Source: SAR86 cluster bacterium
GTDB lineage: Bacteria; Pseudomonadota; Gammaproteobacteria; Magnimaribacterales; AG-339-G14
DNA: 64,000 nucleotides
Direction of reading: 5' to 3'
NCBI GenBank assembly: GCA_028135785.1
Contig: JAOIHS010000003.1
Coordinates: forward strand, 62,001-126,000
This document shows positions 17,855 through 26,199 of this stretch, piece by piece (within the stretch, counting starts at the first letter, position 1; every line of letters starts with the position of its first letter). The notes below the pieces were generated by a model. That model ran no database searches and was not told the DNA's origin. It saw only the letters and a program-made list of their open reading frames with translations. Both the position numbers and the translations under genes were made by a program.

Positions 17855-18085
17855 TTAATTAATGCTTCTACTCAGCCATTCATCTAAAAACCCATCATAA
17901 GGCTGTTGAGCATCATGCATAGGCAAGCCACTATCATCAATGGTAACACCGAAAAAAAACCTTACCCCAACGTGAAAGGACTCAAGAATAAATCCTTCTT
18001 CCAAAGCTAATGGAACACCCTCATGATTTGCTCTATATTTTAGATAATCGAGAAACCTAATAATGTTGTAGTCTTCTTTATTCAT
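17855..18085 (-). CDS. small soluble protein, unknown
   Basis: 76 residues, acidic, no signal or membrane helix; it contains GVPLALEEGFILESFHVG and ends DEWLSRSIN. It abuts the DoxX gene with no intervening base and lies 11 bp after the S51 peptidase stop, so it belongs to the same transcription unit. No family recognised. Confidence 0.6.
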   Translation of the reverse strand: MNKEDYNIIRFLDYLKYRANHEGVPLALEEGFILESFHVGVRFFFGVTIDDSGLPMHDAQQPYDGFLDEWLSRSIN

Positions 18086-18096
18086 TTATTACAGTA

Positions 18097-18798
18097 TTAA
18101 ATCAATGTAAGTTTTTTAAAGCTGCATTCAATTAAGTTTCCTTTATTTGAACTTACTGCATATGAGCTTTTGTCTCTTTTGAAGATTACTGATTTAAAGT
18201 ATTTTTCATTTTTAATATGCAAAGCAGCACCACCATCAATAGCAAATATTTTTTTAACTTTATTAGTGAGAATTATTTTTTTGACTGTTGGTTTTCTTTC
18301 TGGTTCCTCGTCGTAATGCGGACAGCAAGTTCCTTTAACGAAATTCATACAAGGCATTATTTTTAAATCAGAGCCCCATGAATCGGTTATTCCACTTTGA
18401 AACCAGCAGATTGCACCGGCACTGACGCCACTCATGACAGTTCCTTTTTTATAGGCTTTTTTAAGAATTTTATCTAACTGCCATTCTTTCCAAACAGCCA
18501 GCATGCTCTTAGTATTTCCACCGCCAACAAAAATAGCGTCTTGCTCAGAGATTAATTTTTTTAAATCTGGAGTTCTTTTAAAGAAATCTAAATGAGTGGG
18601 TTTGCAATTTAATTTAGAAAAAGTTGCATAGTAATTTACTTTATAAGCCTCGTTATCGCCTGTTGCCGTAGGGATAAAACAAATATTTGGCTTCTTTTTT
18701 TTTGTTTGCTTGAGAATGTATTCTTCAATAATACCCTCTCCTGGATTGCGTCCAAAACCACCGCCACCAATCGCAATAATATGTCTTTCCTTAGGCAT
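18097..18798 (-). CDS. peptidase E (family S51)-like protein
   Basis: 233 residues. Glycine-rich IAIGGGGFGRNPGEG at 8-22, VGGGNTKSML (91-100), and the nucleophile elbow GVSAGAICW with Ser126. This is the S51 Ser-dependent, class I amidotransferase-like fold that cleaves alpha-aspartyl dipeptides (PepE) or cyanophycin. The exact substrate is uncertain. Cytoplasmic. First gene of the minus-strand group ending with the amidase; a 192-bp AT-rich gap without evident features separates it from the divergent enoyl-CoA hydratase gene. Confidence 0.85.
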   Translation of the reverse strand: MPKERHIIAIGGGGFGRNPGEGIIEEYILKQTKKKKPNICFIPTATGDNEAYKVNYYATFSKLNCKPTHLDFFKRTPDLKKLISEQDAIFVGGGNTKSMLAVWKEWQLDKILKKAYKKGTVMSGVSAGAICWFQSGITDSWGSDLKIMPCMNFVKGTCCPHYDEEPERKPTVKKIILTNKVKKIFAIDGGAALHIKNEKYFKSVIFKRDKSSYAVSSNKGNLIECSFKKLTLI

Positions 18799-18990
18799 TT
18801 AGCACTCTTTAAAATTAATAAAATTAATTTATCAAACTTTTGATCGTTTAAGGGATTTTATTGCGGCCTTATTAGCAATTAAGAAAATTTAATTAAATTT
18901 ATTTTTAGATTAAATATTCAGCCATCAACCTGTAAATCATTGAAAAATTTATCTGTATAATAATCAAAAATTTAAAATATTTAATTAGTT

Positions 18991-19722
18991 ATGATCAATC
19001 TACAAAAAACGGGTTCAATTTATCTTTTAACAATGGATGCTGGTGAAAATAGATGGAATACATCTTTTGTTAGAAAGTTTTCTGAGGCTATAGATGAAAT
19101 AGATAAAGATGAGGGTCCTGGAGCATTGGTAACCGCCTCTTCAGATCCAAAGTTTTTTTCAAATGGTTTGGATCTTAATTGGATGGATTCTCCTGAAAAT
19201 TTCCCCGATGGAGGAGATAAAGATGTTTTTGGTGAAGAGTTTATGTTTTTAATGGGTAGAATAATTACATTATCTATTCCCACAATTTGTGCAGTCAATG
19301 GGCATGCTTTCGGAGCTGGTTTTATGTTGGCAATGGCTCATGATGTAAGAATTATGCGAGAAGATAGAGGATTTCTTTGTGCTAATGAAATTCAACTTGG
19401 TATGAAAATACCTAGACCTGAGTTGGCATTATTTCGTCATAAAATTCCGGCTAATTCTTTTTTTGAAACGGTTCAGCTGTCAAAACGATGGAGTGGATCT
19501 GCAGCTTTCGATGCAGGAATAGTTCAAAGCATAGAATCTGTTGATGAATTGTCTGACGCAGCATTAAAAAAAGCTGAAGAACTTGCTCCTTTAGCAAATG
19601 ATAGAAAAAACTTTGGAGCTCAAAAAGAGATGCTTTATGGGAAAAATGCAGCCATAAACTCAAATCATGGGCCTGCACACATGCTGAAACATTCAAAAGA
19701 ATTTGGGGAATTGATTTATTGA
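18991..19722 (+). CDS. enoyl-CoA hydratase/isomerase family protein
   Basis: 243-residue crotonase-fold protein. Oxyanion-hole segments FFSNGLDL and NGHAFGAGFMLA are intact, and the acid/base region NEIQLGM carries one Glu. The short N-terminus with TMDAGENRWN resembles plant and bacterial delta3,delta2-enoyl-CoA isomerases more than hydratases. A role in beta-oxidation of unsaturated fatty acids is likely. No strong ribosome-binding site is visible. Convergent with the lipoprotein gene 8 bp downstream. Confidence 0.85.
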   Translation: MINLQKTGSIYLLTMDAGENRWNTSFVRKFSEAIDEIDKDEGPGALVTASSDPKFFSNGLDLNWMDSPENFPDGGDKDVFGEEFMFLMGRIITLSIPTICAVNGHAFGAGFMLAMAHDVRIMREDRGFLCANEIQLGMKIPRPELALFRHKIPANSFFETVQLSKRWSGSAAFDAGIVQSIESVDELSDAALKKAEELAPLANDRKNFGAQKEMLYGKNAAINSNHGPAHMLKHSKEFGELIY

Positions 19723-19730
19723 TTCAGTAG

Positions 19731-19961
19731 CTAATTTATTTGTTCCAGTTCGCATTTCGAATCGGTAAATGCCCTGCTGATTGATAGTCTATATTTTTCA
19801 CAGTCTGCCAAACTATTAAATCTATCTCCTCTAATCCATTCATCAAAAGTATCTGGATAATTTCTTTCATCTAATATTTTGTAATTAAATACATACTTAG
19901 GCTCTTGCGAGCAATTAGAAAAAATTATTCCAAATAAAAATATAACAATAATTTTTTTCAT
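19731..19961 (-). CDS. small predicted lipoprotein
   Basis: 76 residues. Signal peptide 1-16 ends in a lipobox (FSNC, Cys17). The mature part is short, charged and contains two further Cys (DCEKY, SKCELE) that could form a disulfide. Membrane-anchored periplasmic protein of unknown function. Confidence 0.68.
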   Translation of the reverse strand: MKKIIVIFLFGIIFSNCSQEPKYVFNYKILDERNYPDTFDEWIRGDRFNSLADCEKYRLSISRAFTDSKCELEQIN

Positions 19962-20005
19962 TTTTCTAGTATAAGATTTATAGATTAAAATTGTAAAATT
20001 AACAA

Positions 20006-21055
20006 ATGGATAAATGGTCTATCGAAAGCATCTCCAATTGGCACGAGGATATCGGCTGGCTTGTTGGTGCTAATTTTTTACCCAGTTCAGCAATAAATCA
20101 GTTAGAAATGTTTCAACAAGAAACTTACGATGAAAAGACAATCGCTAGAGAACTAGATTGGGCTAAACAATTAGGTTTTAACTCCATGAGAGTTTATTTG
20201 CATGATCTTCTCTGGGAAGATAAGAAGAGTTTTATTAATAACTTTAATTCATTTCTTGATTGTTGTTTTGAAAAAAATATTCGTTTATTAGTAGTTTTAT
20301 TTGATGATTGTCACAGACCAAATCCACAATCAGGTATACAGCCATTACCTTTAAGAGGCCTTCACAATTCAGGATGGGCTCAAAGTCCGGGGCATAAAAT
20401 TGTTAATGATATTAATCAAAATATGAATTCGGAAATTCCAAGGCTTAAGTTGTTTGTGCAAGATGTTTTAGATCTTTATAGAAATGATGAAAGGATATTT
20501 ATGTGGGATATATATAACGAACCAGGCCAATTTGGAATTGGAGATAACTCATTGAAATTATTAACACATGCTTGGGACTGGGCTAAAGAAGTAAGACCTA
20601 GCCAACCTTTAACATCCTGTCTTGAAGGATCAGTCGGAAAAGAAATCATTTCCTTAAATAAAAAAAATTCAGACGTCATTACTTTTCATACCTATGAATC
20701 TGTAAAATTAGAATCTACCATTAGTGAATTAAAAGAAATTGGTAGACCTCTCATGTGTACAGAATATATGGCAAGAGAATTTGGAACTACTTTTGAATTT
20801 AGCTTGCCAATTTTTAAAAAAAATAATGTCTCATGTTTTAACTGGGGATTCGTTGCTGGTAAGAGCCAAACTCATTTTGGATGGGAAACTATAATGAAAA
20901 TCCAAGAGCTAATGGATGCAAAGGATTATTTAAAAGAAGATGAACAGATTCCTGAGCCAGAGCTTTGGTTTCACGATATTTACAGAAAAGACGGCACTCC
21001 GTTTGACGCAAAAGAAACTGATTTTATTAAGAATTTTTTGAAATCAAATGCTTAG
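20006..21055 (+). CDS. GH5-like (cellulase-superfamily) glycoside hydrolase
   Basis: 349 residues, TIM-barrel clan GH-A features: IYNEPG with the proposed acid/base Glu172 and CTEYMA with the proposed nucleophile Glu253, plus an early FNSMRVYLHDLLWE and LFDDCHRPNPQSG. It resembles cytoplasmic proteins annotated as cellulase-family or beta-xylanase-like. There is no signal peptide, so it would act on imported oligosaccharides rather than polymers. Stand-alone, with no transporter beside it. Substrate not predictable. Confidence 0.8.
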   Translation: MDKWSIESISNWHEDIGWLVGANFLPSSAINQLEMFQQETYDEKTIARELDWAKQLGFNSMRVYLHDLLWEDKKSFINNFNSFLDCCFEKNIRLLVVLFDDCHRPNPQSGIQPLPLRGLHNSGWAQSPGHKIVNDINQNMNSEIPRLKLFVQDVLDLYRNDERIFMWDIYNEPGQFGIGDNSLKLLTHAWDWAKEVRPSQPLTSCLEGSVGKEIISLNKKNSDVITFHTYESVKLESTISELKEIGRPLMCTEYMAREFGTTFEFSLPIFKKNNVSCFNWGFVAGKSQTHFGWETIMKIQELMDAKDYLKEDEQIPEPELWFHDIYRKDGTPFDAKETDFIKNFLKSNA

Positions 21056-21073
21056 TTTTTTACTAAGACGATT

Positions 21074-22000
21074 TTAATTTAAGTTTTCGATTAAGAAATT
21101 AATACTGTCTATCATAGAGGCGTTTCGCGCTTTCCAATTACATCCTAAATGCGCTCCTATAGGAACTACTCCAGATTCAATGAGCTTCATTCTTTCTTCA
21201 GGTGCGTTCATATTGAATCTATTCCCATCATTGTCTTCATAATAAAGAATACCTTTGGTATCTATTATCCCAGGACGATCACTTAAAGCTATTGCATCGG
21301 GTAAATATTTTACTGGATCAATTCGGTCAAATGAGTGATGACTTCCTTCATAAAGAATTACATTACTGTTGCCACCAGATTCATTGATTGCATCTGATAA
21401 ATTTTCAATCAAAATCGAAGGAGTATAATCATCATCTTTACCAATAAGACTAAGAATAGGATTTTTATTCCACCTCATTTCTTCAGGCCAAACATATGCT
21501 CCTGGATAAAATGCTAGAACTGCCTTGAATCTCTCCCCATTAGGCGCTAATTTTTCTGCAAGTGGCTCCCATGATGAGTATATTGCTGTTGAACCACCAA
21601 AACTCCATCCTGCTATGAAAATATTGTCTTTTTCTATATCTGGATGCGAAGATAAAATCTTTAACCCTTCGTAACAATCAGTTAATGACATAGAAACAGT
21701 AACCTGCATTTGATCTTGATAGATCGAGGAAACATTTCTCGAGGCAAAACTTTCGACTTTAAAAACAGCGAAGCCATTTTTGAGGAAATTAACAGCTTGA
21801 TCCTGAGAACTTGTACCCCATCCCATGCTGCCATGCATACATAGAACTAAGGGATATGAAGCCTTTTTCTCTTCCGGAAAGATTAAAGTTCCAAATACTT
21901 CTTGCTCCTCTTGAGATGAAGAATTGATAATTTCAATAAATTCAAAAGGATTTGAAGATTTGTAAAAAATATCGCCCTGATCGCCAGATTTAAAGTTCAT
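21074..22000 (-). CDS. dienelactone-hydrolase-like alpha/beta hydrolase
   Basis: 308 residues. Nucleophile elbow GWSFGG with Ser133, oxyanion segment CMHGSMGWG (54-62), an acid in SLIGKDDDYTP and a His in YEGSHHSFDR. No leader peptide in the chosen frame. The start ATG at 22000 overlaps the stop of a preceding 11-codon reading frame (21997-22032), which has a better ribosome-binding site. Likely hydrolyses an ester or lactone; convergent with the GH5-like gene. Confidence 0.82.
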   Translation of the reverse strand: MNFKSGDQGDIFYKSSNPFEFIEIINSSSQEEQEVFGTLIFPEEKKASYPLVLCMHGSMGWGTSSQDQAVNFLKNGFAVFKVESFASRNVSSIYQDQMQVTVSMSLTDCYEGLKILSSHPDIEKDNIFIAGWSFGGSTAIYSSWEPLAEKLAPNGERFKAVLAFYPGAYVWPEEMRWNKNPILSLIGKDDDYTPSILIENLSDAINESGGNSNVILYEGSHHSFDRIDPVKYLPDAIALSDRPGIIDTKGILYYEDNDGNRFNMNAPEERMKLIESGVVPIGAHLGCNWKARNASMIDSINFLIENLN

Positions 22001-22032
22001 TTTTTTAAATCTTCACAATATATTTTTTTCAT
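21997..22032 (-). CDS. 11-codon reading frame coupled to the DLH-like gene
   Basis: Preceded by AGGAGAG at ideal distance, ATG at 22032 opens an 11-residue frame (MKKIYCEDLKK) whose TGA overlaps the hydrolase ATG as ATGA. It ends in an A-run. Either a short leader that couples translation, or the true N-terminus shifted by a one-base indel in the A-run. Gene status unproven. Confidence 0.3.
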   Translation of the reverse strand: MKKIYCEDLKK

Positions 22033-22234
22033 ATTTCTCTCCTAAAAGACCTATTTTTACATATATAAGTAAATATTCTAGGTTTTTGGGGAATATGCTC
22101 TCAAAGGTCTAACTAAAATTGATTTTTATGGATTTGCTAAAAAATAAGGATTCAGAAAATAAATCCGACTTTTAAATTTTTCTGATTGGACCGGAACTTT
22201 TGAATGGCAAAGTTTTTGCTTCTTTATCTAAAAA

Positions 22235-23272
22235 CTAATTAATTTTTTTAAAGTCGTTGCAAAACTTAATGATTGAGTCGTTAACGCCTTTGACCATTTC
22301 CATATTAATAAAGCCATGAATATAACCTTGGTATTCATGATAATAAGTTTCTACATCGAAACTTTTAAGTAACTTGGCGTAGGCTGCTCCCTCGTCTCTT
22401 AAAACATCAAATCCAGCCGTTACAACTACTGCAGGAGGCTGATGGGATAAATCTTTAGCAAACAAAGGCGAAATTAATGGATCTTTAAATGATTCTTCAG
22501 CTTCAAGATATTTATCTCTAAACCAATACATTACTTCTTTGGTTAAGAAAAAACCTTCGGCAAGTTCTTCTATAGAATCTGAGGAGAAAGTCAGATCTGT
22601 AACTGGATATATCAATAATTGTGCTTTTGGCAGTCTTTTGCCTTCGGCTTGTCTTCTTATCGAGATACAGGCAGATAAGTTTCCTCCAGCGCTATCTCCT
22701 CCAACTGAAATTCTTTGGGGATCTATACCTAAATCAGCATGATTAAGCTCTAACCAGTCAAAGACTGCATCAAAATCGTTTAAAGCAGCAGGATACGGAT
22801 TTTCGGGCGCTAATCTATAATCAACTGAAAAAACTTTTGCCTCAAGAGTCTTACATAAAAATCCAGTAAAAGTATGATGACTTTCAATATCAAATAAAAC
22901 CCAACCTCCACCATGAAAATAAATCAAAGCAGGTGCATTTTTGCTTAGTTCATTGTTTGTATATTCTCTGACCCTAATTAATTCGCCTTCACTAGTTACT
23001 TGATGATCTATATAACTTACACCTTTAGCTAAAGGTGCTTCTAATGCTTTCATGGAATCCTGAGCTTTAAAAAGGATATCTCTGATATCTGACGCAGGCA
23101 GAGATAAATTAATTTTAGATGGATCAACCTCTCCTATATGATTTAAAAGAAATTGAAATCCTGGGTCTAGTTTTCTATTTCCTTTTGTAGTTATTTGCCT
23201 CTTTCCAGAAAGCCAAATCAAAAAAAATTGTGGGAGATTTAATAATAATCTCGTTAGATATAAATAAATCAT
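22235..23272 (-). CDS. hormone-sensitive-lipase-family esterase
   Basis: 345-residue alpha/beta hydrolase. HGGGW oxyanion motif (120-124), nucleophile Ser194 in GGDSAGG, DYRLAPENPYPAALND after strand 4, and a C-terminal HGFINM with the catalytic His. The first 20 residues are hydrophobic, suggesting membrane association. Esterase or lipase for short acyl esters; substrate unknown. Separated from the DLH-like gene by 234 bp of AT-rich sequence that holds the 11-codon frame and nothing else I can support. Confidence 0.87.
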   Translation of the reverse strand: MIYLYLTRLLLNLPQFFLIWLSGKRQITTKGNRKLDPGFQFLLNHIGEVDPSKINLSLPASDIRDILFKAQDSMKALEAPLAKGVSYIDHQVTSEGELIRVREYTNNELSKNAPALIYFHGGGWVLFDIESHHTFTGFLCKTLEAKVFSVDYRLAPENPYPAALNDFDAVFDWLELNHADLGIDPQRISVGGDSAGGNLSACISIRRQAEGKRLPKAQLLIYPVTDLTFSSDSIEELAEGFFLTKEVMYWFRDKYLEAEESFKDPLISPLFAKDLSHQPPAVVVTAGFDVLRDEGAAYAKLLKSFDVETYYHEYQGYIHGFINMEMVKGVNDSIIKFCNDFKKIN

Positions 23273-23376
23273 TTTTTAATTAATTATTTTTTAAATAGTT
23301 TAATAGATAAAACAGAAGATATCATTTTCATATACACAAAGTATGACCCAAATTATTTTATATGGGGGAGAACATA

Positions 23377-23552
23377 ATGGTTTTCTTAATAGTAAACAAT
23401 CAAATGTATGAATCTATTAAATAAATATTAAGAGGTAATAAATGAAAATAAATTGGGGTGATAAGAGTAGAGAAAAATTAATCCAGGCTTGAAGGATTAA
23501 GGAATATCAGAATGAATCTTTAAAGCGTGAGTTAGAAGTGATGGTGGTTTGA
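23377..23552 (+). other. two tandem micro reading frames, the second with an in-frame TGA
   Basis: Within the 325-bp gap 23273-23597. ATG at 23377, after GGGGGAG, opens 15 codons to TAA at 23424. ATG at 23442, after AAGAGGT, opens 16 codons to TGA at 23490-23492; the same frame then stays open for 19 more codons to TGA at 23550-23552. Both starts have good ribosome-binding sites. They may be tiny peptides or relics of a gene broken by stop codons. Nothing else is visible in the gap. Confidence 0.25.
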
Positions 23553-23597
23553 TAAAAATTTTATATAATGAATAATTAAATCTATTGGAGAAATAAA

Positions 23598-23924
23598 ATG
23601 AAAAAATACTTTGTTCTAGGGGTTGCTTTAATGTTTTGTAATATCTCACAAGCAGCTGTCTACATGATTGATTTCAAATGCAATCAAGAGGCTTATAAAG
23701 TTTTTGCTACCATGACGTTGGATGAGCTCGATGATGAATTCCTAGAGGGCTCTAAAAAGCTTGCTAGATATCATGACCTCACGACTGGCAATGGGATAGT
23801 TATAGTTGAGGCTGATGATCCGACTCTTGTAATTGAATTCGCCAATGGATGGAGCGCAGTGTGCGAGTCTGCAATAGTCCCTGTAGTAGACGATAAAAAG
23901 GCAATGGAGATTTTGACCAGATAA
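23598..23924 (+). CDS. DUF3303-like small secreted protein
   Basis: 108 residues with a signal peptide (1-19, ending SQA) and ribosome-binding site TTGGAG. The mature part matches the DUF3303 pattern from memory: HDLTTGNGIVIVEADDP, a WSAVCESAIVPVVDD segment and a short C-terminal helix. DUF3303 is a ferredoxin-like fold without known function and is usually cytoplasmic; the leader here is an unusual addition. Stand-alone gene. Confidence 0.68.
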   Translation: MKKYFVLGVALMFCNISQAAVYMIDFKCNQEAYKVFATMTLDELDDEFLEGSKKLARYHDLTTGNGIVIVEADDPTLVIEFANGWSAVCESAIVPVVDDKKAMEILTR

Positions 23925-24041
23925 CTAAGCGACAGCAAAGGCTATAGAGCCTGAAATCCCCTGACTTTCAACAGACACTTGGTTTGTTAAAAAATAAGGG
24001 TTTAAGAAATGCTCTTAAACCCATATGTTTACTGACTTTTT

Positions 24042-24117
24042 TGGTGGAGCTACGCGGGATCGAACCGCGGACCTCTTGCGTGCCACGCAAGCGCTCTCCC
24101 AGCTGAGCTATAGCCCC
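24042..24117 (-). tRNA. tRNA-Ala (GGC)
   Basis: Complete 76-nt cloverleaf with encoded CCA: acceptor GGGGCTA/TAGCTCC, D arm GCTC/GAGC, anticodon stem CTTGC/GCAAG with loop GTGGCAC (anticodon GGC), T arm CGCGG/CCGCG. Discriminator A. Confidence 0.95.
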
Positions 24118-24122
24118 TAAAA

Positions 24123-24296
24123 TTAACTTTTGGTTTTAGTCCAAGCTTCGAAGACGTCTGGATCGCCGCCAGCCCCAATATGAAACTCTAAAGAAGTTTT
24201 TAGCTTATCATTTTCCTTATAGAAATATATTCCGGTGCCAGCATCTTCATAGATTCCGCCATCCGGAATTTTCTCCCACCACTTCTTGTCTTCCAT
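24123..24296 (-). CDS. 57-residue protein translationally coupled to thiolase
   Basis: ATG at 24296, two bases after the thiolase stop, reading to TAA at 24123-24125. Charged, soluble, with GGIYEDAGTGIYFYKEND and a C-terminal DVFEAWTKTKS. The tight spacing and non-repetitive composition support a real gene. Its end lies 5 bp from the tRNA-Ala gene. Function unknown; a thiolase-associated accessory protein is only a positional guess. Confidence 0.62.
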   Translation of the reverse strand: MEDKKWWEKIPDGGIYEDAGTGIYFYKENDKLKTSLEFHIGAGGDPDVFEAWTKTKS

Positions 24297-24298
24297 AA

Positions 24299-25477
24299 TT
24301 AGTCTAGACGTTCAATGATCATAGCGTTGGCAGTTCCGCCGCCTTCACAGATAGCTTGAAGGCCGTATTTTACTTCGCGCCTTTCCATTTCATGAAGCAA
24401 AGTAGTCATTAACTTAGCACCCGTGCCGCCTAATGGATGACCTAGAGCCATAGCTCCACCATTCACATTAAGTTTTGATTCATCCGCATTTAGCTCTTTA
24501 GCCCAAGCTAAAGGAACCGGGGCAAAGGCTTCATTGACTTCGTATAAATCCATATCATCAATCGATAAGTTGGCTCTGTTTAAAACATTCTTAGAAGCAG
24601 GAATTGGACCTGTCAACATAATAACTGGATCGTCTCCAGCTAAAGCCAAAGCCACAATTTTTGCTCTTGGCTTGATGCCTAATTTTTTTAATCCTGCATC
24701 GTTGACAATCATAATTGCTGCCGCACCATCACAGATTTGACTTGAACTTCCAGCTGTTAAAACACCATCTTCTGATAATGCCTTCAAACCGGACAAGCTT
24801 TCAATCGACGCATCGAATCTGATGCCTTCATCAACTGTGACAATTTCTTTTTCACCGGAAGGCAAATCTCCTTCAACTGGAACAATTTCTTTATCAAAGA
24901 ATCCAGCTTCAGTAGCAGCCTTGGCTTTTTGATGACTAGCTAAAGCAAATGAATCCAATCTTTCTCTAGAAAGTTCCCATCGGTTAGCCATCATTTCTGC
25001 GCCTGCGAATTGACTGAATTGCACACCCGGATATCTAGCTTCCATTCCTTTGCCATTGAAAGGTTGACCATGCCCTGCTTTGAAACTATCAATAATTGCG
25101 GCGCCAATTGGTACTTGGCTCATTACTTCAACACCACCGGCGATCACAATATCTTGAGTTTCTGACATTACTGCTTGCGCTGCAAAATGAATCGCTTGTT
25201 GCGAAGATCCACACTGTCTATCGACAGTTGTACCTGGTACTGATTCGGGTAGCGATGAACCTAAAACTGCATTTCTCGCTACATTTCCAGATTGAGCCCC
25301 TGATTGACTGACACATCCAAAAATTACGTCATCAATCATTTCACCCTTAGCACCTGTTCTCTCAACTAGTTCATCTAAAACTAAAGCACCCAAGTCTGAA
25401 GGATGCCAGTTTCTTAATTTTCCATCTTTTCTTCCACCTGGAGTTCTTACTGCTCCAACGATATATGCGTTTCCCAT
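24299..25477 (-). CDS. acetyl-CoA C-acyltransferase (thiolase)
   Basis: 392 residues, full length for a degradative thiolase. Nucleophile Cys89 (DRQCGSSQ), His347 in NGGAMALGHPLGG and the second Cys377 (ICEGGGTANA). Strong ribosome-binding site AAAGGAGAAAA. Catalyses CoA-dependent thiolysis of 3-ketoacyl-CoA (or the reverse). A 6-bp-armed palindrome at 25504-25519, 26 bp upstream, may be its operator. The enoyl-CoA isomerase at 18991 could supply the same pathway. Confidence 0.92.
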   Translation of the reverse strand: MGNAYIVGAVRTPGGRKDGKLRNWHPSDLGALVLDELVERTGAKGEMIDDVIFGCVSQSGAQSGNVARNAVLGSSLPESVPGTTVDRQCGSSQQAIHFAAQAVMSETQDIVIAGGVEVMSQVPIGAAIIDSFKAGHGQPFNGKGMEARYPGVQFSQFAGAEMMANRWELSRERLDSFALASHQKAKAATEAGFFDKEIVPVEGDLPSGEKEIVTVDEGIRFDASIESLSGLKALSEDGVLTAGSSSQICDGAAAIMIVNDAGLKKLGIKPRAKIVALALAGDDPVIMLTGPIPASKNVLNRANLSIDDMDLYEVNEAFAPVPLAWAKELNADESKLNVNGGAMALGHPLGGTGAKLMTTLLHEMERREVKYGLQAICEGGGTANAMIIERLD

Positions 25478-25503
25478 TTTTTCTCCTTTTTAAAACATTG
25501 TTA

Positions 25504-25519
25504 TTGAAACATATTTCAA
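25504..25519. promoter_or_regulatory. palindromic operator candidate upstream of thiolase
   Basis: TTGAAACATATTTCAA: perfect 6-bp arms around CATA. Fatty-acid regulators of the TetR class (PsrA/FadR-like) bind GAAAC-type palindromes, so this is a reasonable site for control of the thiolase gene. The regulator itself is not in the window. Confidence 0.4.
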
Positions 25520-25525
25520 AACAAA

Positions 25526-25540
25526 TGATAATAATTCTCA
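25526..25540. promoter_or_regulatory. Fur-like box upstream of the NiSOD operon
   Basis: TGATAATAATTCTCA matches the 7-1-7 Fur consensus TGATAATNATTATCA at all but one defined position. It lies 21 bp before the first gene of the sodN operon and 48 bp before the thiolase start. Fur is most likely; the nickel homologue Nur is an alternative given the target. Confidence 0.55.
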
Positions 25541-25561
25541 ATCAATTAAAGGAATATACAT

Positions 25562-25744
25562 ATGAAGTTAATGATAACTATGGTTTTAACTATTGGCTCG
25601 CCAGCAGTTTTCGCACACAATATTTTTGATCAACACGCTCATGCAATAATTGGTCCGGAAATAGGATTTTTGGTAATGATGTTTGGAATTGCCCTTGCTT
25701 CAATACCGATTAATTACTTTACATCTAATAAGGAGAAAAAATAA
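25562..25744 (+). CDS. 60-residue exported or membrane protein of the NiSOD operon
   Basis: Signal peptide about 1-18 (ends AVFA), then HNIFDQHAHA with three His, then one membrane helix (about 31-52) and a basic tail SNKEKK. Ribosome-binding site AAAGGAA. Its TAA overlaps the sodN ATG (TAATG), so translation is coupled. The His cluster on the periplasmic side suggests metal binding, perhaps nickel handling; this is inference from position and composition. Confidence 0.65.
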   Translation: MKLMITMVLTIGSPAVFAHNIFDQHAHAIIGPEIGFLVMMFGIALASIPINYFTSNKEKK

Positions 25745-26199
25745 TGAATATAGAAATAGCCAAAGCTCACTGCGATATACCCTGCAAAGTATATGATCCG
25801 GCAATTGCGCAATTTGGAGCGCTCAGCGTCGTAAGACTAATGGATTTAATTAATGAATTAGAAGACATTACTTCCGTTAAGAATGCAGCTCAATTAACTA
25901 GGCTAGTAGCCCAAAAGGAAGAGCATGCTCAGGCAGTAAAAAATGATGTCGCTACTATTTGGGGAGATTATTTTAAAGGGCCGCAAATAGAAAAATACCC
26001 TGATGTTCATTCACTTGTGCACAATATTATGCAAGCAGCTTCTAAGTGCAAGCAAGGCATAGACAGAAATGATGGCTTGGCATTGATGACAATGGTTAAT
26101 GATTTCGCTGGAATGTTTTGGGGTTCTAAAGATATGGAAATAGAAACAATTGTTTCTCCAAACCTTCCGAATCTGGATGTAGTTAGACCCAAAAGTTAA
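25744..26199 (+). CDS. sodN: nickel superoxide dismutase
   Basis: 151 residues. The nickel hook HCDIPCKVYDP (residues 9-19; His9, Cys10, Cys14) matches the NiSOD signature HCxxPCxVYDP, preceded by an 8-residue leader that must be removed so that His becomes the N-terminus. The rest is the four-helix bundle core. Converts superoxide to O2 and H2O2 without iron or manganese. sodX, its maturation protease, starts in the overlapping TAATG. Typical of marine bacteria sparing iron. Confidence 0.95.
   Translation: MNIEIAKAHCDIPCKVYDPAIAQFGALSVVRLMDLINELEDITSVKNAAQLTRLVAQKEEHAQAVKNDVATIWGDYFKGPQIEKYPDVHSLVHNIMQAASKCKQGIDRNDGLALMTMVNDFAGMFWGSKDMEIETIVSPNLPNLDVVRPKS

Noticed and set aside
18799-18990. 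Promoter search between the S51 peptidase and enoyl-CoA isomerase genes.
   Set aside because: TATAAT occurs, but no -35 at a proper spacing; too weak to list in this AT-rich gap.
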